Assembly: GCA_900113385.1 (NCBI GenBank)
Contig: FOPE01000006.1
Span: forward strand, 1-64,000
Length of the DNA: 64,000 nucleotides
Direction: 5' to 3'
Source of the DNA: Lachnospiraceae bacterium C7
GTDB lineage: Bacteria; Bacillota; Clostridia; Lachnospirales; Lachnospiraceae
The notes below the pieces were generated by a model. It saw only the letters and a list, made by a program, of their open reading frames with translations. It made no database searches and was not told the DNA's origin. The translations under genes and the position numbers were made by a program. Shown in pieces: positions 17,378 through 27,590 of the stretch; position 1 is the first letter of the stretch; each line of letters starts with the position of its first letter.

Positions 17378-20026
17378 ATGAGTAAAGAATTAAATAAGAC
17401 TTATGATCCAAAAGATATTGAAGATCGTCTTTACACAAAGTGGGAAAACAATGGATATTTCCACGCAAAAGCAGACAAAAGTAAGAAACCATTTACAATT
17501 GTTATGCCCCCACCAAATATTACAGGACAACTTCACATGGGACATGCCCTTGATAACACAATGCAAGATATTCTTATTAGATATAAAAGAATGCAGGGCT
17601 ATAACGCATTATGGCAGCCAGGAACTGACCATGCTTCAATTGCCACAGAAGTAAAAGTTATTAAAGCATTAAAAGAACAGGGCATTGATAAAAACGAAAT
17701 CGGAAGAGATAAATTCCTAGAGAAATGCTGGGAGTGGAGAGAAGAGTACGGTGGAAGAATCATCAAACAGCTTAAGAAAATGGGCTCATCTGCTGATTGG
17801 GAGAGAGAACGTTTTACAATGGACGAAGGATGTTCAAAAGCTGTAAAACATGTATTTGTTAAATTATACGAAAAAGGTTTAATTTACAAGGGTTCTAGAA
17901 TTGTAAACTGGTGTCCAGTATGTAAGACATCAATTTCTGATGCAGAAGTAGAGCATGAAGAGCAAGATGGATTTTTCTGGCATATTAATTATCCTGTAGT
18001 AGGAGAAGAAGGCAGATTTGTAGAAATCGCTACAACACGTCCAGAGACATTATTTGGAGATACAGCAGTAGCAGTAAATCCAGATGATGAAAGATACAAA
18101 GACATCATTGGAAAAACACTTAAACTTCCATGTACAGATAGAGAGATTCCTGTAATCGCAGATCCTTATGTAGACAAAGAATTTGGTACAGGTTGTGTAA
18201 AAATTACACCAGCTCATGACCCTAACGATTTTGAAGTTGGAAGACGTCATGATTTAGAAGAAATTGTAGTAATTAACGATGATGCTACAATGAATGCAAA
18301 AGCAGGAAAATATGCAGGTATGGATCGTTATGAATGTAGAAAAGCATTAGTAAAAGATCTAGAAGAAATGGGACTTTTAGTAAAAGTAGTTCCACATTCA
18401 CATAACGTAGGTACACATGACAGATGTGGTACAACAGTAGAGCCAATGATTAAAAAACAGTGGTTCGTAAAAATGGATGACCTTATTAAACCAGCAGTTA
18501 AAGCAGTAAAAGAGGGAGAAATTCAATTACTTCCAAAACGTATGGACAAAACATACTTTAACTGGACAGATAATATTAGAGATTGGTGTATTTCAAGACA
18601 GTTATGGTGGGGACATCAAATTCCAGCATACTACTGTGAAGATTGTGGAGAAATGGTTGTTTCAGAGGATGAAGTAAAAGTATGTCCTAAATGTGGAAAA
18701 GCACATATGAAACAGGATCCAGATACACTTGATACTTGGTTTTCATCAGCACTTTGGCCATTCTCTACACTTGGTTGGCCAGAAAAAACAGAAGATCTTG
18801 ATTACTTCTATCCAAACGATGTTTTAGTAACAGGATATGATATCATCTTCTTCTGGGTAATCAGAATGATTTTCTCAGGTTGCGAGCAGATGGGAGAGGT
18901 TCCATTTAAGACAGTATTATTCCATGGTCTTGTACGTGATTCACAAGGAAGAAAAATGTCTAAATCATTAGGAAACGGAATTGATCCATTAGAAGTTATT
19001 GATAAATATGGCGCTGATGCACTTAGACTTACTCTTATCACAGGTAATGCACCAGGTAACGACATGCGTTTCTATTGGGAAAGAGTAGAAGCTTCTAGAA
19101 ACTTTGCCAATAAAGTATGGAATGCTTCAAGATTTATCATGATGAACTTAGAAGGATTTGAACTTACAACTCCTAAGAAAGAAGACTTAAGACCAGCAGA
19201 TAAATGGATTCTTTCAAAATTCAATACATTAGCTAAAGATGTAACAGAAAACATCGACAAATTTGAGCTTGGTATTGCAGTACAGAAAGTACATGACTTT
19301 ATTTGGGAAGAATTCTGTGATTGGTATATTGAAATTGCAAAAGTACGTACATACAAGAAAGATGAAGATAAAGTATCTGCAAATGCAGCATTATGGACTC
19401 TTAAAAATGTACTTATTAAATCACTTAAACTTTTACATCCATATATGCCATTTATTACAGAAGAAATCTTTTGCACAATTCAGTCAGAAGAAGAAACAAT
19501 TATGCTTTCACAGTGGCCACAGTATGAGGAAGAATATAACTTCCCAGAGGATGAGGCAGCAATTGAGCACTGCAAAGATTTAGTAAAAGGTATTAGAAAT
19601 GTTCGTACACAGATGGACGTTCCACCTTCAAGAAAAGCAAAAGTTATTATCGTAGCTGAAGATGATAAGCTTGCACAAACATTTGAAGATAATAAAGAAG
19701 TTTACGTAAATCTTGCATTTGCTAACGAAATCGTAGTACAAAAGACAAAAGATGGCATTGCAGATGATGCAGTATCAGTAGTGATTCCAAGTGCAGTAGT
19801 ATATCTTCCACTTGAAGACTTAGTAGATTTCGAAAAAGAAAAAGAAAGATTAAATAATGAAAAAGCTAAATTAACAAAAGAGTTAGCTCGTTCAAGAGGA
19901 ATGCTTTCAAACGAAAAATTCGTAAATAATGCTAAGCCAGAAAAAGTTCAAGAAGAAAGAGAAAAACTTGCTAAATATGAGCAGATGATGGCTCAAGTAG
20001 AAGAGCGATTAGCTCAAATGAAATAA
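17378..20026 (+). CDS. valS: Valine--tRNA ligase
   Basis: A class I aminoacyl-tRNA synthetase. PPPNITGQLHMGHAL near residue 45-58 is the HIGH motif; GRKMSKSLGNGIDP near 523 is KMSKS. Between them lies the editing domain (FVEIATTRPETLFGDTAV, ITPAHDPNDFE). The last ~65 residues form the Glu/Lys-rich coiled coil typical of ValRS (LNNEKAKLTKELARSRGML). The 882-residue length is normal. AAGGAGAGAG precedes the ATG. Controlled by the upstream T-box and closed by a long hairpin terminator. Confidence 0.98.
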   Translation: MSKELNKTYDPKDIEDRLYTKWENNGYFHAKADKSKKPFTIVMPPPNITGQLHMGHALDNTMQDILIRYKRMQGYNALWQPGTDHASIATEVKVIKALKEQGIDKNEIGRDKFLEKCWEWREEYGGRIIKQLKKMGSSADWERERFTMDEGCSKAVKHVFVKLYEKGLIYKGSRIVNWCPVCKTSISDAEVEHEEQDGFFWHINYPVVGEEGRFVEIATTRPETLFGDTAVAVNPDDERYKDIIGKTLKLPCTDREIPVIADPYVDKEFGTGCVKITPAHDPNDFEVGRRHDLEEIVVINDDATMNAKAGKYAGMDRYECRKALVKDLEEMGLLVKVVPHSHNVGTHDRCGTTVEPMIKKQWFVKMDDLIKPAVKAVKEGEIQLLPKRMDKTYFNWTDNIRDWCISRQLWWGHQIPAYYCEDCGEMVVSEDEVKVCPKCGKAHMKQDPDTLDTWFSSALWPFSTLGWPEKTEDLDYFYPNDVLVTGYDIIFFWVIRMIFSGCEQMGEVPFKTVLFHGLVRDSQGRKMSKSLGNGIDPLEVIDKYGADALRLTLITGNAPGNDMRFYWERVEASRNFANKVWNASRFIMMNLEGFELTTPKKEDLRPADKWILSKFNTLAKDVTENIDKFELGIAVQKVHDFIWEEFCDWYIEIAKVRTYKKDEDKVSANAALWTLKNVLIKSLKLLHPYMPFITEEIFCTIQSEEETIMLSQWPQYEEEYNFPEDEAAIEHCKDLVKGIRNVRTQMDVPPSRKAKVIIVAEDDKLAQTFEDNKEVYVNLAFANEIVVQKTKDGIADDAVSVVIPSAVVYLPLEDLVDFEKEKERLNNEKAKLTKELARSRGMLSNEKFVNNAKPEKVQEEREKLAKYEQMMAQVEERLAQMK

Positions 20027-20061
20027 TTAAAAATAATTAATTTAAAAAGATAATTATCAAC

Positions 20062-20130
20062 AGACTCAAACTTAATGCCGGGTTTTATCAACAAAAAAGT
20101 TGAAAACCCAGATAAGTTTGAGTCTTTTTA
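20062..20130 (+). terminator. valS terminator
   Basis: AGACTCAAACTTA pairs with TAAGTTTGAGTCT, with an inner stem GGTTTT/AAAACC, followed by TTTTTA. Confidence 0.88.
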
Positions 20131-20215
20131 GTGGAAAACATTTAATTATCTGTCAATTATGCCGAAAAATATACCAGTAAAGATAAATTTTTTATTGCAG
20201 TGGGGAGCATTAAAC

Positions 20216-21625
20216 ATGGCAGAGCAGATTAAAAAGAAGGATAATAAAAGAAAACCAAAACCAGTAGTGAGAGTATCCTATGATGAAATGGAAGCTTTTA
20301 TTATGCTTCCAGAGCCTTCAGAAGAAGACGAAATGTACACAAAAGAAGATTTATCAGGAGCTCTTACAGCAGCAGGTGTAAAATATGGAATTAAAGAAGA
20401 GCTTTTAGACAAGATAATAGAGGATAAAGCATTTGGTTTTGACCATTCTATTGCAATAGGAACACCTTCCGTAGATGGAGTAGATGGTTATTTTGAATTT
20501 AATTTCAACTCAGAATTTAGCAGAAAACCAACTGTCAGACCAGATGGATCTGTAGATTATTGGAGCGTTCATTTAGTTGAAATAGTTGAAGAAGGTCAAG
20601 TAATAGCGATATACCATGAACCAATACCAGGAAAGGATGGAATGTCCGTACGTGGCAAATTAAAAAAAGGAAAAAGGGGAAGACCACTTCCTCCCTTAAA
20701 AGGTAAAGGCTTTGATAGATCTGAAGATAATAAGATCTATACTTCAAAAATGGATGGAAAAATTGACAAAAAAAATGACAGAATAGTTATCTCTCCAGTT
20801 TATGAAGTATATGGAAATGCTGATTTATCAACAGGTAATATTGATTTTAATGGCGATGTAATAGTTCACGGTAATGTAACGTCAGGAATGAAAATAAAGG
20901 CTCAAGGCAGTGTGACAGTTGATGGAGTTACAGAAGCATGTGAGATAGAAGCTCAAGGAGATATTGTTTTAAGAGGTGGAATGTTAGGGAAAAAACGTGG
21001 AAGACTTTTTGCAAAGGGTTCTATAATTGCAAAATTTGTAGAGTATGCCATAGTTGAATCCCAAGGACCAATTGAAGCAAATAATTTTTTAAATAGTAAA
21101 GTTTATTGTGAAGAGCTAATTACTATGAATGGAAAAAATGGTAGCATAGTTGGTGGTGAAGTTTCATCTATAAAAGGAATTGTAGCTAATACCTTAGGAA
21201 ATGATGGAGAACTAAAAACAATAATTCAGGTAGGTGTTGGTGTAGAATTATTAAAAAGAGTTAATACCCTAGAAAACGAACTAGGTGAAACTCAATCTTT
21301 AGTAGATAAGATTACAGAAGGTATAAGACAATTTGACGAACTTGGAAAAGAAAAAAATGTAGATGTTAGAAAAGACGAAAGACGTGTTGCTTTAGTTAGA
21401 GCAAAAGTAGCAAAACAGGCTGAACTTGCAGTTAGACAAGAAAAGGTATCACATGTTCACTCATTACTAGAAAGAGCAAAAGGAGCTAACATAAAAGTAA
21501 TGAATCAAGTATTTCCAGGAGTGCAAATTGCAATAGATAGTAATATAATGCCTATAAAGAGTAAGAACAGCTACGTTAAGTTTATAATAAATGAAGAAAA
21601 TATATTAGTTATGGTTCCAATGTAA
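20216..21625 (+). CDS. FapA (DUF342) family protein
   Basis: A 469-residue cytoplasmic protein. After a Lys-rich start it has the FapA N-terminal domain (IYHEPIPGKDGMSVRGK; GKRGRPLPPLKGKG), then a right-handed beta-helix with hexad-like repeats (GNIDFNGDVIVHGNVTSG; KAQGSVTVDGVTEACEIEAQG), then a C-terminal coiled coil (about residues 340-430). The start at ATG 20216 is chosen for GGGGAG at 20202-20207; the frame opens upstream at 20159 but without a ribosome site. FapA-type proteins are linked to polysaccharide, flagellar or cell-surface functions in some bacteria; the role here is unknown. Confidence 0.85.
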   Translation: MAEQIKKKDNKRKPKPVVRVSYDEMEAFIMLPEPSEEDEMYTKEDLSGALTAAGVKYGIKEELLDKIIEDKAFGFDHSIAIGTPSVDGVDGYFEFNFNSEFSRKPTVRPDGSVDYWSVHLVEIVEEGQVIAIYHEPIPGKDGMSVRGKLKKGKRGRPLPPLKGKGFDRSEDNKIYTSKMDGKIDKKNDRIVISPVYEVYGNADLSTGNIDFNGDVIVHGNVTSGMKIKAQGSVTVDGVTEACEIEAQGDIVLRGGMLGKKRGRLFAKGSIIAKFVEYAIVESQGPIEANNFLNSKVYCEELITMNGKNGSIVGGEVSSIKGIVANTLGNDGELKTIIQVGVGVELLKRVNTLENELGETQSLVDKITEGIRQFDELGKEKNVDVRKDERRVALVRAKVAKQAELAVRQEKVSHVHSLLERAKGANIKVMNQVFPGVQIAIDSNIMPIKSKNSYVKFIINEENILVMVPM

Positions 21626-21670
21626 TCATAAAAAATTCACAATTATATATACAAAATTTTGTAAAAATTG

Positions 21671-21698
21671 TTGCATAATAGCGTCACTATATTATAAT
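21671..21698 (+). promoter_or_regulatory. Promoter lying inside a terminator hairpin
   Basis: TTGCAT (21671-21676), 16 bp, TATAAT (21693-21698). The -10 sits in the loop of the terminator that ends the FapA-like gene, and it would serve the small gene at 21775. Confidence 0.55.
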
Positions 21699-21719
21699 AA
21701 GAAAAGGTGGCGCTTTTTT
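21680..21719 (+). terminator. Terminator of the FapA-like gene
   Basis: AGCGTCAC pairs with GTGGCGCT across a long AT-rich loop, followed by six T. Confidence 0.75.
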
Positions 21720-21774
21720 GCGTCTAAAAATATTTTATAAAAGATTATTTATTAAGGTTATGGAGGAAGAATAA

Positions 21775-21918
21775 ATGATTAATTTTGAGGAAGAGTTAAA
21801 GAATTTCAAACCTAGTTTAGAGGTATCAGAAGCTGAGGATGATATTAAAAATCGCGATTTAACAGATGTTGCAGATATTATTGCAGATTTGATAAATGAG
21901 GCTAAAAAAAGCAACTAG
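21775..21918 (+). CDS. Small acidic protein of unknown function, 47 residues
   Basis: ATG at 21775 follows TGGAGGAAG (21761-21769) by a good spacing and opens a 47-residue frame to TAG. The sequence is acidic and helical (MINFEEELKNFKPSLEV; LTDVADIIADLINEAKK). No family is recognised. It lies 48 bases before the zinc-ribbon/TPR gene with no terminator between, so the two probably share a transcript. Confidence 0.75.
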   Translation: MINFEEELKNFKPSLEVSEAEDDIKNRDLTDVADIIADLINEAKKSN

Positions 21919-21966
21919 TGTAAATTGCTAGTTAAAAGTTACAAAATAAAAAAGAGGTAAATAACT

Positions 21967-23484
21967 ATGGTTTGCTATAAATGTGGAAAAGAGATAGGAA
22001 AAGACGACAAATGTCCTTCTTGTGGTGCAGATGTCCAAATTTTTCAGAAAATAAATAAAATTTCTAATTGCTATTACAATGAAGGATTAGAAAGAGCAAA
22101 AGTAAGAGATATGTCAGGGGCAATCAATTACTTAAAACAAAGTCTAAAATTTAATAAAGAAAATATTGAAGCAAGAAATTTATTAGGTCTTGTGTATTAC
22201 GAGATAGGTGAAGTAGTTAATGCTATTGATGAGTGGGTTATTAGCAAAAACTATGTTGAACAGGATAATTTAGCTACAAAATATATTGATGACATTCAAA
22301 ATGGCCACGGTAGATTAGAATCTATTAACAACACTATTAAAAAATATAACCAGGCCCTTCAATATTGTAAGCAAGGTAGTACTGACCTAGCAACAATTCA
22401 ATTAAAAAAGGCAGTATCTATTAATCCAAAAATGCTAAGAGCTCGTCAACTTTTAGCTTTGGTATATATTCAAGATGGAAAGCCAGAACTTGCTAAAAAA
22501 CAGTTAGTAGAAGCTAAAAAATTAGATGCTAACAACATTGTTACTTTAAAATATTTAAAAGAAGTAAAAGGAATTTTAAAAGATAAACCAACTAATGCTA
22601 AGATAAAGAATAAACAATCAGCAGATACTGTTTCTTACCAAAAAGGAAATGATACAATTATTAGACCAAGAAAGTTTAGAGACTTTACAGCAGGATCAGC
22701 TATTTTATATATGGTAATTGGTATTTTAATTGGAGCGGCAGTAGTAGCAGTATTGTTAATTCCTAATGTTAAAAAGAATGCTAATTCAAGTGCAATTAAT
22801 AAGTTAAAAACAGCTAATGAGACAATTTCTACAAAAGAAGGAGAAATAACATCTCTTAAAGATAAAGTTAAGAAATTGAATGATAAGTTAAAGACAGATG
22901 GTACTGCAGCAGATCAGTTAGCTAATACAAAGAGTACATATGAAGCATTAATTAATGCTTATGTATTATATACAAGTAAAGATTATGTAGGTGCTGGAGA
23001 TCAGCTAGCAGCAATTGATACAAAGTATTTAAGTGAAGGTGCTGTAAATACTTATAATACAATTAATGTTCAAATTAGCGAATCTTATATGAGCACATTG
23101 TTTGCTCGTGGTACAACAGCTTATAAAAAGGGTGATATGCAAGCTACAATATCTGATTTACAGAAAGTTGTAAATAAAGATCAAGGTTATAAAAATGGAG
23201 ATGCAGCATTTTATTTAGCACAAGCATTTAATAAAGCAGGCGATGTTCCTTCAGCTCAAAAATATTATCAATATATTATTGATACATATCCAGCTACTAA
23301 GAAGGCTACAACAGCTAAGAACTTTATGATGACTCATCCAGTAGCGCAAGATCAACAGCAGGCAGCAGATCCAAATGCACAGCCACAGGATCAACAGCAG
23401 GCAGCAGATCCGAATGCACAGCCACAGGATCAGCAGCAACCGGCAGATCCAAATGCGCAAGCTCAACAACCAGCAGCACAATAA
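21967..23484 (+). CDS. Zinc-ribbon, TPR-repeat membrane protein
   Basis: A 505-residue protein. Residues 1-25 form a zinc ribbon (CYKCGKEIG, CPSCGA). TPR repeats occupy about 30-200 (DMSGAINYLKQSLKFNKENI; TIQLKKAVSINPKMLRARQ). One membrane helix lies near 242-265 (MVIGILIGAAVVAVLLIP), then a coiled coil, then outside TPRs (about 320-455). The last ~45 residues are three copies of a 13-residue QDQQQAADPNAQP-like unit. The topology (cytoplasmic zinc ribbon and TPRs, extracellular TPRs and Gln-rich tail) suggests a scaffold at the cell envelope. No enzymatic motif. Confidence 0.85.
   Translation: MVCYKCGKEIGKDDKCPSCGADVQIFQKINKISNCYYNEGLERAKVRDMSGAINYLKQSLKFNKENIEARNLLGLVYYEIGEVVNAIDEWVISKNYVEQDNLATKYIDDIQNGHGRLESINNTIKKYNQALQYCKQGSTDLATIQLKKAVSINPKMLRARQLLALVYIQDGKPELAKKQLVEAKKLDANNIVTLKYLKEVKGILKDKPTNAKIKNKQSADTVSYQKGNDTIIRPRKFRDFTAGSAILYMVIGILIGAAVVAVLLIPNVKKNANSSAINKLKTANETISTKEGEITSLKDKVKKLNDKLKTDGTAADQLANTKSTYEALINAYVLYTSKDYVGAGDQLAAIDTKYLSEGAVNTYNTINVQISESYMSTLFARGTTAYKKGDMQATISDLQKVVNKDQGYKNGDAAFYLAQAFNKAGDVPSAQKYYQYIIDTYPATKKATTAKNFMMTHPVAQDQQQAADPNAQPQDQQQAADPNAQPQDQQQPADPNAQAQQPAAQ
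23345..23466 (+). repeat. Three tandem ~39-bp units coding a Gln/Ala/Pro repeat
   Basis: Near-identical units beginning caagatcaacagcaggcagc, each coding QDQQQAADPNAQP or a close variant, make the C-terminus of the TPR protein. Such arrays can change copy number. Confidence 0.85.
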
Positions 23485-23568
23485 TTAACGGTACAGTAAT
23501 TAATAATCCGGCAATTAAACGTTTAATAATTCAGTAATTAACAGCTTAATAAAAAGAGACAAATAAAA

Positions 23569-23604
23569 GAAAAGTGGAATAGCTTTTGCTACTCCACTTT
23601 TTTA
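23569..23604. terminator. Terminator between convergent genes
   Basis: AAAAGTGGAGTAGC-like arm (AAAGTGGAATAGC) pairs with GCTACTCCACTTTTTT. It ends the TPR gene and faces the convergent minus-strand gene. Confidence 0.85.
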
Positions 23605-23701
23605 TTTTGCAAACTACATAGAACTAATAAATAGTTTTATAAAATCATAATTATAAAATCACAATCATAAAATCATATATATAAAAACATATTTATTTAA
23701 T

Positions 23702-24130
23702 CTAATTAAGTACTGCATCATCAATATCGTCTTGATATTTGTCATATAATTTTTTTAATTCTTTAATTTCACTTTCAGATAGTTCAGACTGAGCCATATT
23801 AACGAGTGAAGCAGTGTCTCCCTTTGAGTAATAGGAAACAGCCTTTGAAACATTTGAAGGTGTAATATGGTTTTCAATAATTGTTTCTAATTTTTCCTTG
23901 TCTGATTCGGACATAGAATCCATTACTTTTTTGGCTTTTGCACTATCCTCATCATTTAGCTGAGATTCAATAACTTTTTCCGCTACAGTATCAACAGCTT
24001 TATGTTTTATTGGTTTGTAAAATAAAACACCAACAATGCATATTAATGCTAATAATACAACCAAAAAGATGATGAAATGAAGAAAGTGATGTTTTTTCTT
24101 CTTAATAGGTTTTGACTTGTAATAAGGCAT
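23702..24130 (-). CDS. Small membrane-anchored protein of unknown function
   Basis: 142 residues: a strongly basic N-terminus (KSKPIKKKKHHF), one membrane helix (about 17-40, FIIFLVVLLALICIVGVLFY), then an acidic helical extracellular region (SMSESDKEKLETIIENH; SELSESEIKELKKLYDKY). The helix may be a membrane anchor rather than a cleaved signal. The ribosome site AAAGGAAG precedes the ATG. No family is recognised. It is convergent with the TPR gene. Confidence 0.75.
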   Translation of the reverse strand: MPYYKSKPIKKKKHHFLHFIIFLVVLLALICIVGVLFYKPIKHKAVDTVAEKVIESQLNDEDSAKAKKVMDSMSESDKEKLETIIENHITPSNVSKAVSYYSKGDTASLVNMAQSELSESEIKELKKLYDKYQDDIDDAVLN

Positions 24131-24285
24131 ATTTTTTCTTCCTTTACTAAAAATGCTAGATATAAATCTGCAATGTAATTATATCACATATATCAGCAAA
24201 AAAAATATGCAATATGTGAACTTTTATAGAATTTAGAAGGGATTAAAGCAGGAAAAACTGCGATGAAAGAAAAGAAAAAAATAAA

Positions 24286-24312
24286 TTAGCACTCACCTGT
24301 TGACAGTGCTAA
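24286..24312. promoter_or_regulatory. CIRCE operator (HrcA site) before clpB
   Basis: TTAGCACTC, nine bases, CAGTGCTAA: identical to the consensus inverted repeat except for one base in the right arm. HrcA binds such sites to repress heat-shock genes. Confidence 0.93.
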
Positions 24313-24328
24313 CAAATGGTGCTACATT
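24300..24328 (+). promoter_or_regulatory. clpB promoter overlapped by CIRCE
   Basis: TTGACA (24300-24305), 17 bp, TACATT (24323-24328). The -35 lies inside the CIRCE operator. Confidence 0.75.
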
Positions 24329-24389
24329 AATAACAAGAACAAAGAAGCAGTTATTAAATTAAGTAAAAGGATAGGAGGCAAGGTGATAT

Positions 24390-26975
24390 ATGAACATTCA
24401 AAAGTTTACACAAAAATCGATAGAAGCGATTAATGATTGTGAAAAGTTAGCTTATGAATATGGAAATCAGGAAATAGAACAAGAGCATTTGTTAGTTGCC
24501 CTTTTACAGCAAGAAGATGGTTTGCTTCCAAAGTTAATTGAAAAAATGGAGATTAACAAAGAGCATTTTTTAAATAATGCAAAAGATAAATTGGCTAAAA
24601 GAGTTAAGGTGTCCGGTGGCCAAGTATACATGGGGCAATATCTTAACAAGGTATTGATTAATGCTGAGGATGAAGCAAAACGAATGGGAGACGAATATGT
24701 TTCTATTGAGCATTTATTTTTGGCGCTATTAAAATATCCAAACGGGGCTATGAAGGAACTTATTAGAGAGTATGGAATTACAAAGGATAGATTCCTTAAA
24801 GCATTAGAGTCAGTTAGAGGAAATCATAAAGTAACTTCTGATAATCCTGAAGCCACATATGATACATTAGATAAATATGGATATGACATGGTAGATAGAG
24901 CTAAGAATCAAAAGCTTGATCCAGTTATTGGTAGAGATTCAGAAATCAGAAATGTTGTAAGAATTTTATCTAGAAAAACAAAAAATAATCCAGTTTTAAT
25001 TGGAGAACCAGGTGTAGGTAAAACTGCAGTTGTAGAAGGATTAGCGCAAAGAATTGCAAGAGGAGATGTACCAGAGGGTCTAAAAAATAAAAAATTATTT
25101 TCGTTAGATATGGGAGCTCTTATTGCAGGTGCAAAATATAGAGGCGAATTTGAAGAAAGATTGAAAGCCGTATTAGAGGATGTTAAAGCCTCTGAAGGTG
25201 AAATTATTCTTTTTATTGATGAGCTTCATACCATTGTTGGAGCTGGAAAAACAGATGGAGCAATGGATGCAGGTCAACTTTTGAAACCTATGCTAGCTAG
25301 AGGCGAGTTACATTGTATAGGTGCCACTACTCTTGATGAGTACAGAGAATATATTGAAAAGGATGCAGCATTAGAGCGTAGATTCCAACCTGTAATGGTA
25401 GATGAACCAACAGTTGAAGATACAATATCAATTCTTAGAGGCTTAAAAGAAAGATATGAAGTTTTCCACGGGGTTAAGATTACAGATTCAGCACTTGTGT
25501 CGGCAGCAGTATTGTCAAATAGATATATTAGCGACAGATTTTTACCAGATAAAGCTATTGATTTAGTAGATGAAGCATGCGCATTGATTAAGACAGAGCT
25601 AGATTCAATGCCTACAGAATTAGATGAACTTAATCGTAGAGTTATGCAAATGCAGATAGAAGAGACTGCGCTTAAAAAAGAAACAGACAGTTTAAGTAGA
25701 GAACGTCTTTCAAATTTGCAAAAAGAATTGGCAGAAATAAAAGATCAATTTAACTCTAAAAAAGCTCAATGGGATAACGAAAAATCTGCAATTACAAAGG
25801 TTCATAAATTAAGAGAAAAATTAGAACAAACTAAAAAAGAAGTTGCACAAGCACAGCAAGACTATGATTTAGAAAAAGCAGCAGAACTTCAATATGGAGT
25901 TTTGCCACAGGCACAAAAAGAATTAGAACAAGAAGAAGAAAAATTGAAAGGAAAAGATTTTGGACTTGTTCATGAAAGTGTAAGTGATGAGGAAATTGCA
26001 AGAATCGTATCACGATGGACACAAATTCCTGTTGAGAAACTTACAGAAAGTGAAAGAAATAAAACTTTACACTTAGACAAAGTCTTACATGGAAGAGTTA
26101 TAGGTCAAAATGATGCAGTTACAAAAGTGACAGAAGCTATTATTAGATCAAAAGCCGGAATTAAAGATCCAAGCAAACCAATTGGTTCCTTCTTATTCCT
26201 TGGACCAACAGGTGTAGGTAAAACAGAGCTTGCTAAATCTTTAGCAGAAGCATTATTTGATGATGAAACAAATATGGTAAGACTTGATATGAGTGAATAC
26301 ATGGAGAAATATTCAGTGTCTCGATTAATAGGAGCACCTCCAGGATATGTAGGATATGATGAAGGAGGACAGCTTACAGAAGCCGTTCGAAGAAAACCAT
26401 ATTCAGTTGTACTTTTTGATGAAGTAGAAAAAGCACATCCAGATGTATTTAATATTTTACTTCAGGTATTAGATGATGGTAGAATTACAGATTCACAAGG
26501 TCGTACAGTTGATTTTAAAAATACTATCATTATAATGACAAGTAACCTAGGTTCAAGTGAAATATTAGACGGAATAGGCGAAGATGGAGAAATCGATTCA
26601 AAGGTAGAACAAGAAGTTTCAGATGAATTAAAGCTTCATTTTAGACCAGAATTCTTAAATAGATTAGATGAAATAATTATGTTTAAGCCACTTACAAAGG
26701 ACAATATAGGCCACATTGTTAATTTGCTTATGGATGGTTTAAATAAACGACTCGTTGACAAACAAATTAAAGTAGAATTATCCGAAAAAGCTAAAGATAT
26801 AGTTATTGAAGGCGGATATAATCCGATGTATGGAGCACGACCTCTCAAACGTTATGTGCAAAAATATGTAGAAACAATATCTGCAAAGCTAATCCTAGCT
26901 GATAAGGTAAATGTAGGAGATACCATTTTAATTGATGCAGACGAAAAGTCTAATTTATATGGGAAGGTGAAATAA
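24390..26975 (+). CDS. clpB: ATP-dependent chaperone ClpB
   Basis: A Hsp100 disaggregase working with DnaK. Two Clp N-repeats are in the first ~145 residues. AAA-1 has Walker A GEPGVGKT near residue 206 and Walker [12 protein letters not shown] long middle coiled coil (about 400-530) is the hallmark separating ClpB from ClpA/ClpC. AAA-2 has GPTGVGKT near 606 and [11 protein letters not shown]. No ClpP-binding IGF loop is seen. The 861-residue length is typical. AGGAGG precedes the ATG. Heat-shock control through the CIRCE/HrcA site is expected. Confidence 0.97.
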   Translation: MNIQKFTQKSIEAINDCEKLAYEYGNQEIEQEHLLVALLQQEDGLLPKLIEKMEINKEHFLNNAKDKLAKRVKVSGGQVYMGQYLNKVLINAEDEAKRMGDEYVSIEHLFLALLKYPNGAMKELIREYGITKDRFLKALESVRGNHKVTSDNPEATYDTLDKYGYDMVDRAKNQKLDPVIGRDSEIRNVVRILSRKTKNNPVLIGEPGVGKTAVVEGLAQRIARGDVPEGLKNKKLFSLDMGALIAGAKYRGEFEERLKAVLEDVKASEGEIILFIDELHTIVGAGKTDGAMDAGQLLKPMLARGELHCIGATTLDEYREYIEKDAALERRFQPVMVDEPTVEDTISILRGLKERYEVFHGVKITDSALVSAAVLSNRYISDRFLPDKAIDLVDEACALIKTELDSMPTELDELNRRVMQMQIEETALKKETDSLSRERLSNLQKELAEIKDQFNSKKAQWDNEKSAITKVHKLREKLEQTKKEVAQAQQDYDLEKAAELQYGVLPQAQKELEQEEEKLKGKDFGLVHESVSDEEIARIVSRWTQIPVEKLTESERNKTLHLDKVLHGRVIGQNDAVTKVTEAIIRSKAGIKDPSKPIGSFLFLGPTGVGKTELAKSLAEALFDDETNMVRLDMSEYMEKYSVSRLIGAPPGYVGYDEGGQLTEAVRRKPYSVVLFDEVEKAHPDVFNILLQVLDDGRITDSQGRTVDFKNTIIIMTSNLGSSEILDGIGEDGEIDSKVEQEVSDELKLHFRPEFLNRLDEIIMFKPLTKDNIGHIVNLLMDGLNKRLVDKQIKVELSEKAKDIVIEGGYNPMYGARPLKRYVQKYVETISAKLILADKVNVGDTILIDADEKSNLYGKVK

Positions 26976-27154
26976 TACAACAAAATATAATAATAAGAAA
27001 TAACACCAAATAATAACAAAAAATAATAACAAATAGAACATATAAAAAACAAAAATAAATAATACAATACACTTAACGCAAGTATAACTAGTAAAGTGTG
27101 AATACAAATCATAAAAACAAAAAACAAAATAAAAATCTCAATTTAACAGCCGCG

Positions 27155-27193
27155 ATAAGAGCAGTACATTTTATATGTACTGCTCTTATTATT
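27155..27193. terminator. Terminator after clpB
   Basis: A perfect 15-bp stem (ATAAGAGCAGTACAT/ATGTACTGCTCTTAT) with a five-base loop. Confidence 0.85.
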
Positions 27194-27233
27194 ATAAGTA
27201 TTAATTTTAAAATAAAAACGACTTATAACATGT

Positions 27234-27585
27234 TATAATAAATAATATAAGTTATAGATATATCAAAATGCACACTAAAACTGTAAAAAAAGCACAGTTT
27301 TTAGTACACAAAGTAGAAAAGAATATTAATGGTAGCTTTAATCTTGTAAAGTGAATGGAAATAGAGTATTCTATTATAAGAATGAAGTTTGGATGATACT
27401 AATCCTTCAAAAATTTATTGGCTTTCCAAGAAAAAATGCTAAACAACGATTAAAAATGCAAGATACGACCTTGAATTATGCAAAAGCGTATATGATTGGA
27501 ATTTGAAAATTAAAAATTTTAAATTTTTTATTTTAAAAATCATGAAAATTTTAAAATAGTGTTTAGCAGGCTATCATATAAAGGA
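27234..27585 (+). ncRNA. Possible structured RNA (6S-like candidate) before rarA
   Basis: About 390 bases without a gene separate the clpB terminator from rarA. A TATAAT at 27234-27239 has no good -35. The stretch holds actaaaactgt/acagtttttagt (27275-27306), ggat/atcc near 27391-27404, atacg/cgtat near 27463-27493, and tgctaaac/gtttagca closing about 27437 to 27569. Known 6S RNA genes of Firmicutes often lie close to rarA, so a 6S RNA is a candidate, but I could not draw its central bubble. It could also be an unstructured leader. Confidence 0.3.
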
Positions 27586-27590
27586 GAAAT

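Noticed and set aside
19072-19476. Minus-strand frame of 134 codons inside valS
   Set aside because: Fully inside a well-conserved synthetase gene, with no promoter or ribosome site.
23251-23481. Minus-strand frame encoding a Cys/Leu/Trp-rich peptide
   Set aside because: It mirrors the Gln/Ala repeat of the TPR protein; the composition is an artefact of the repeat.
27190-27590. T-box leader before rarA
   Set aside because: No AAGGTGGTACCGCG-like core and no stem I; rarA is not an amino-acid gene.
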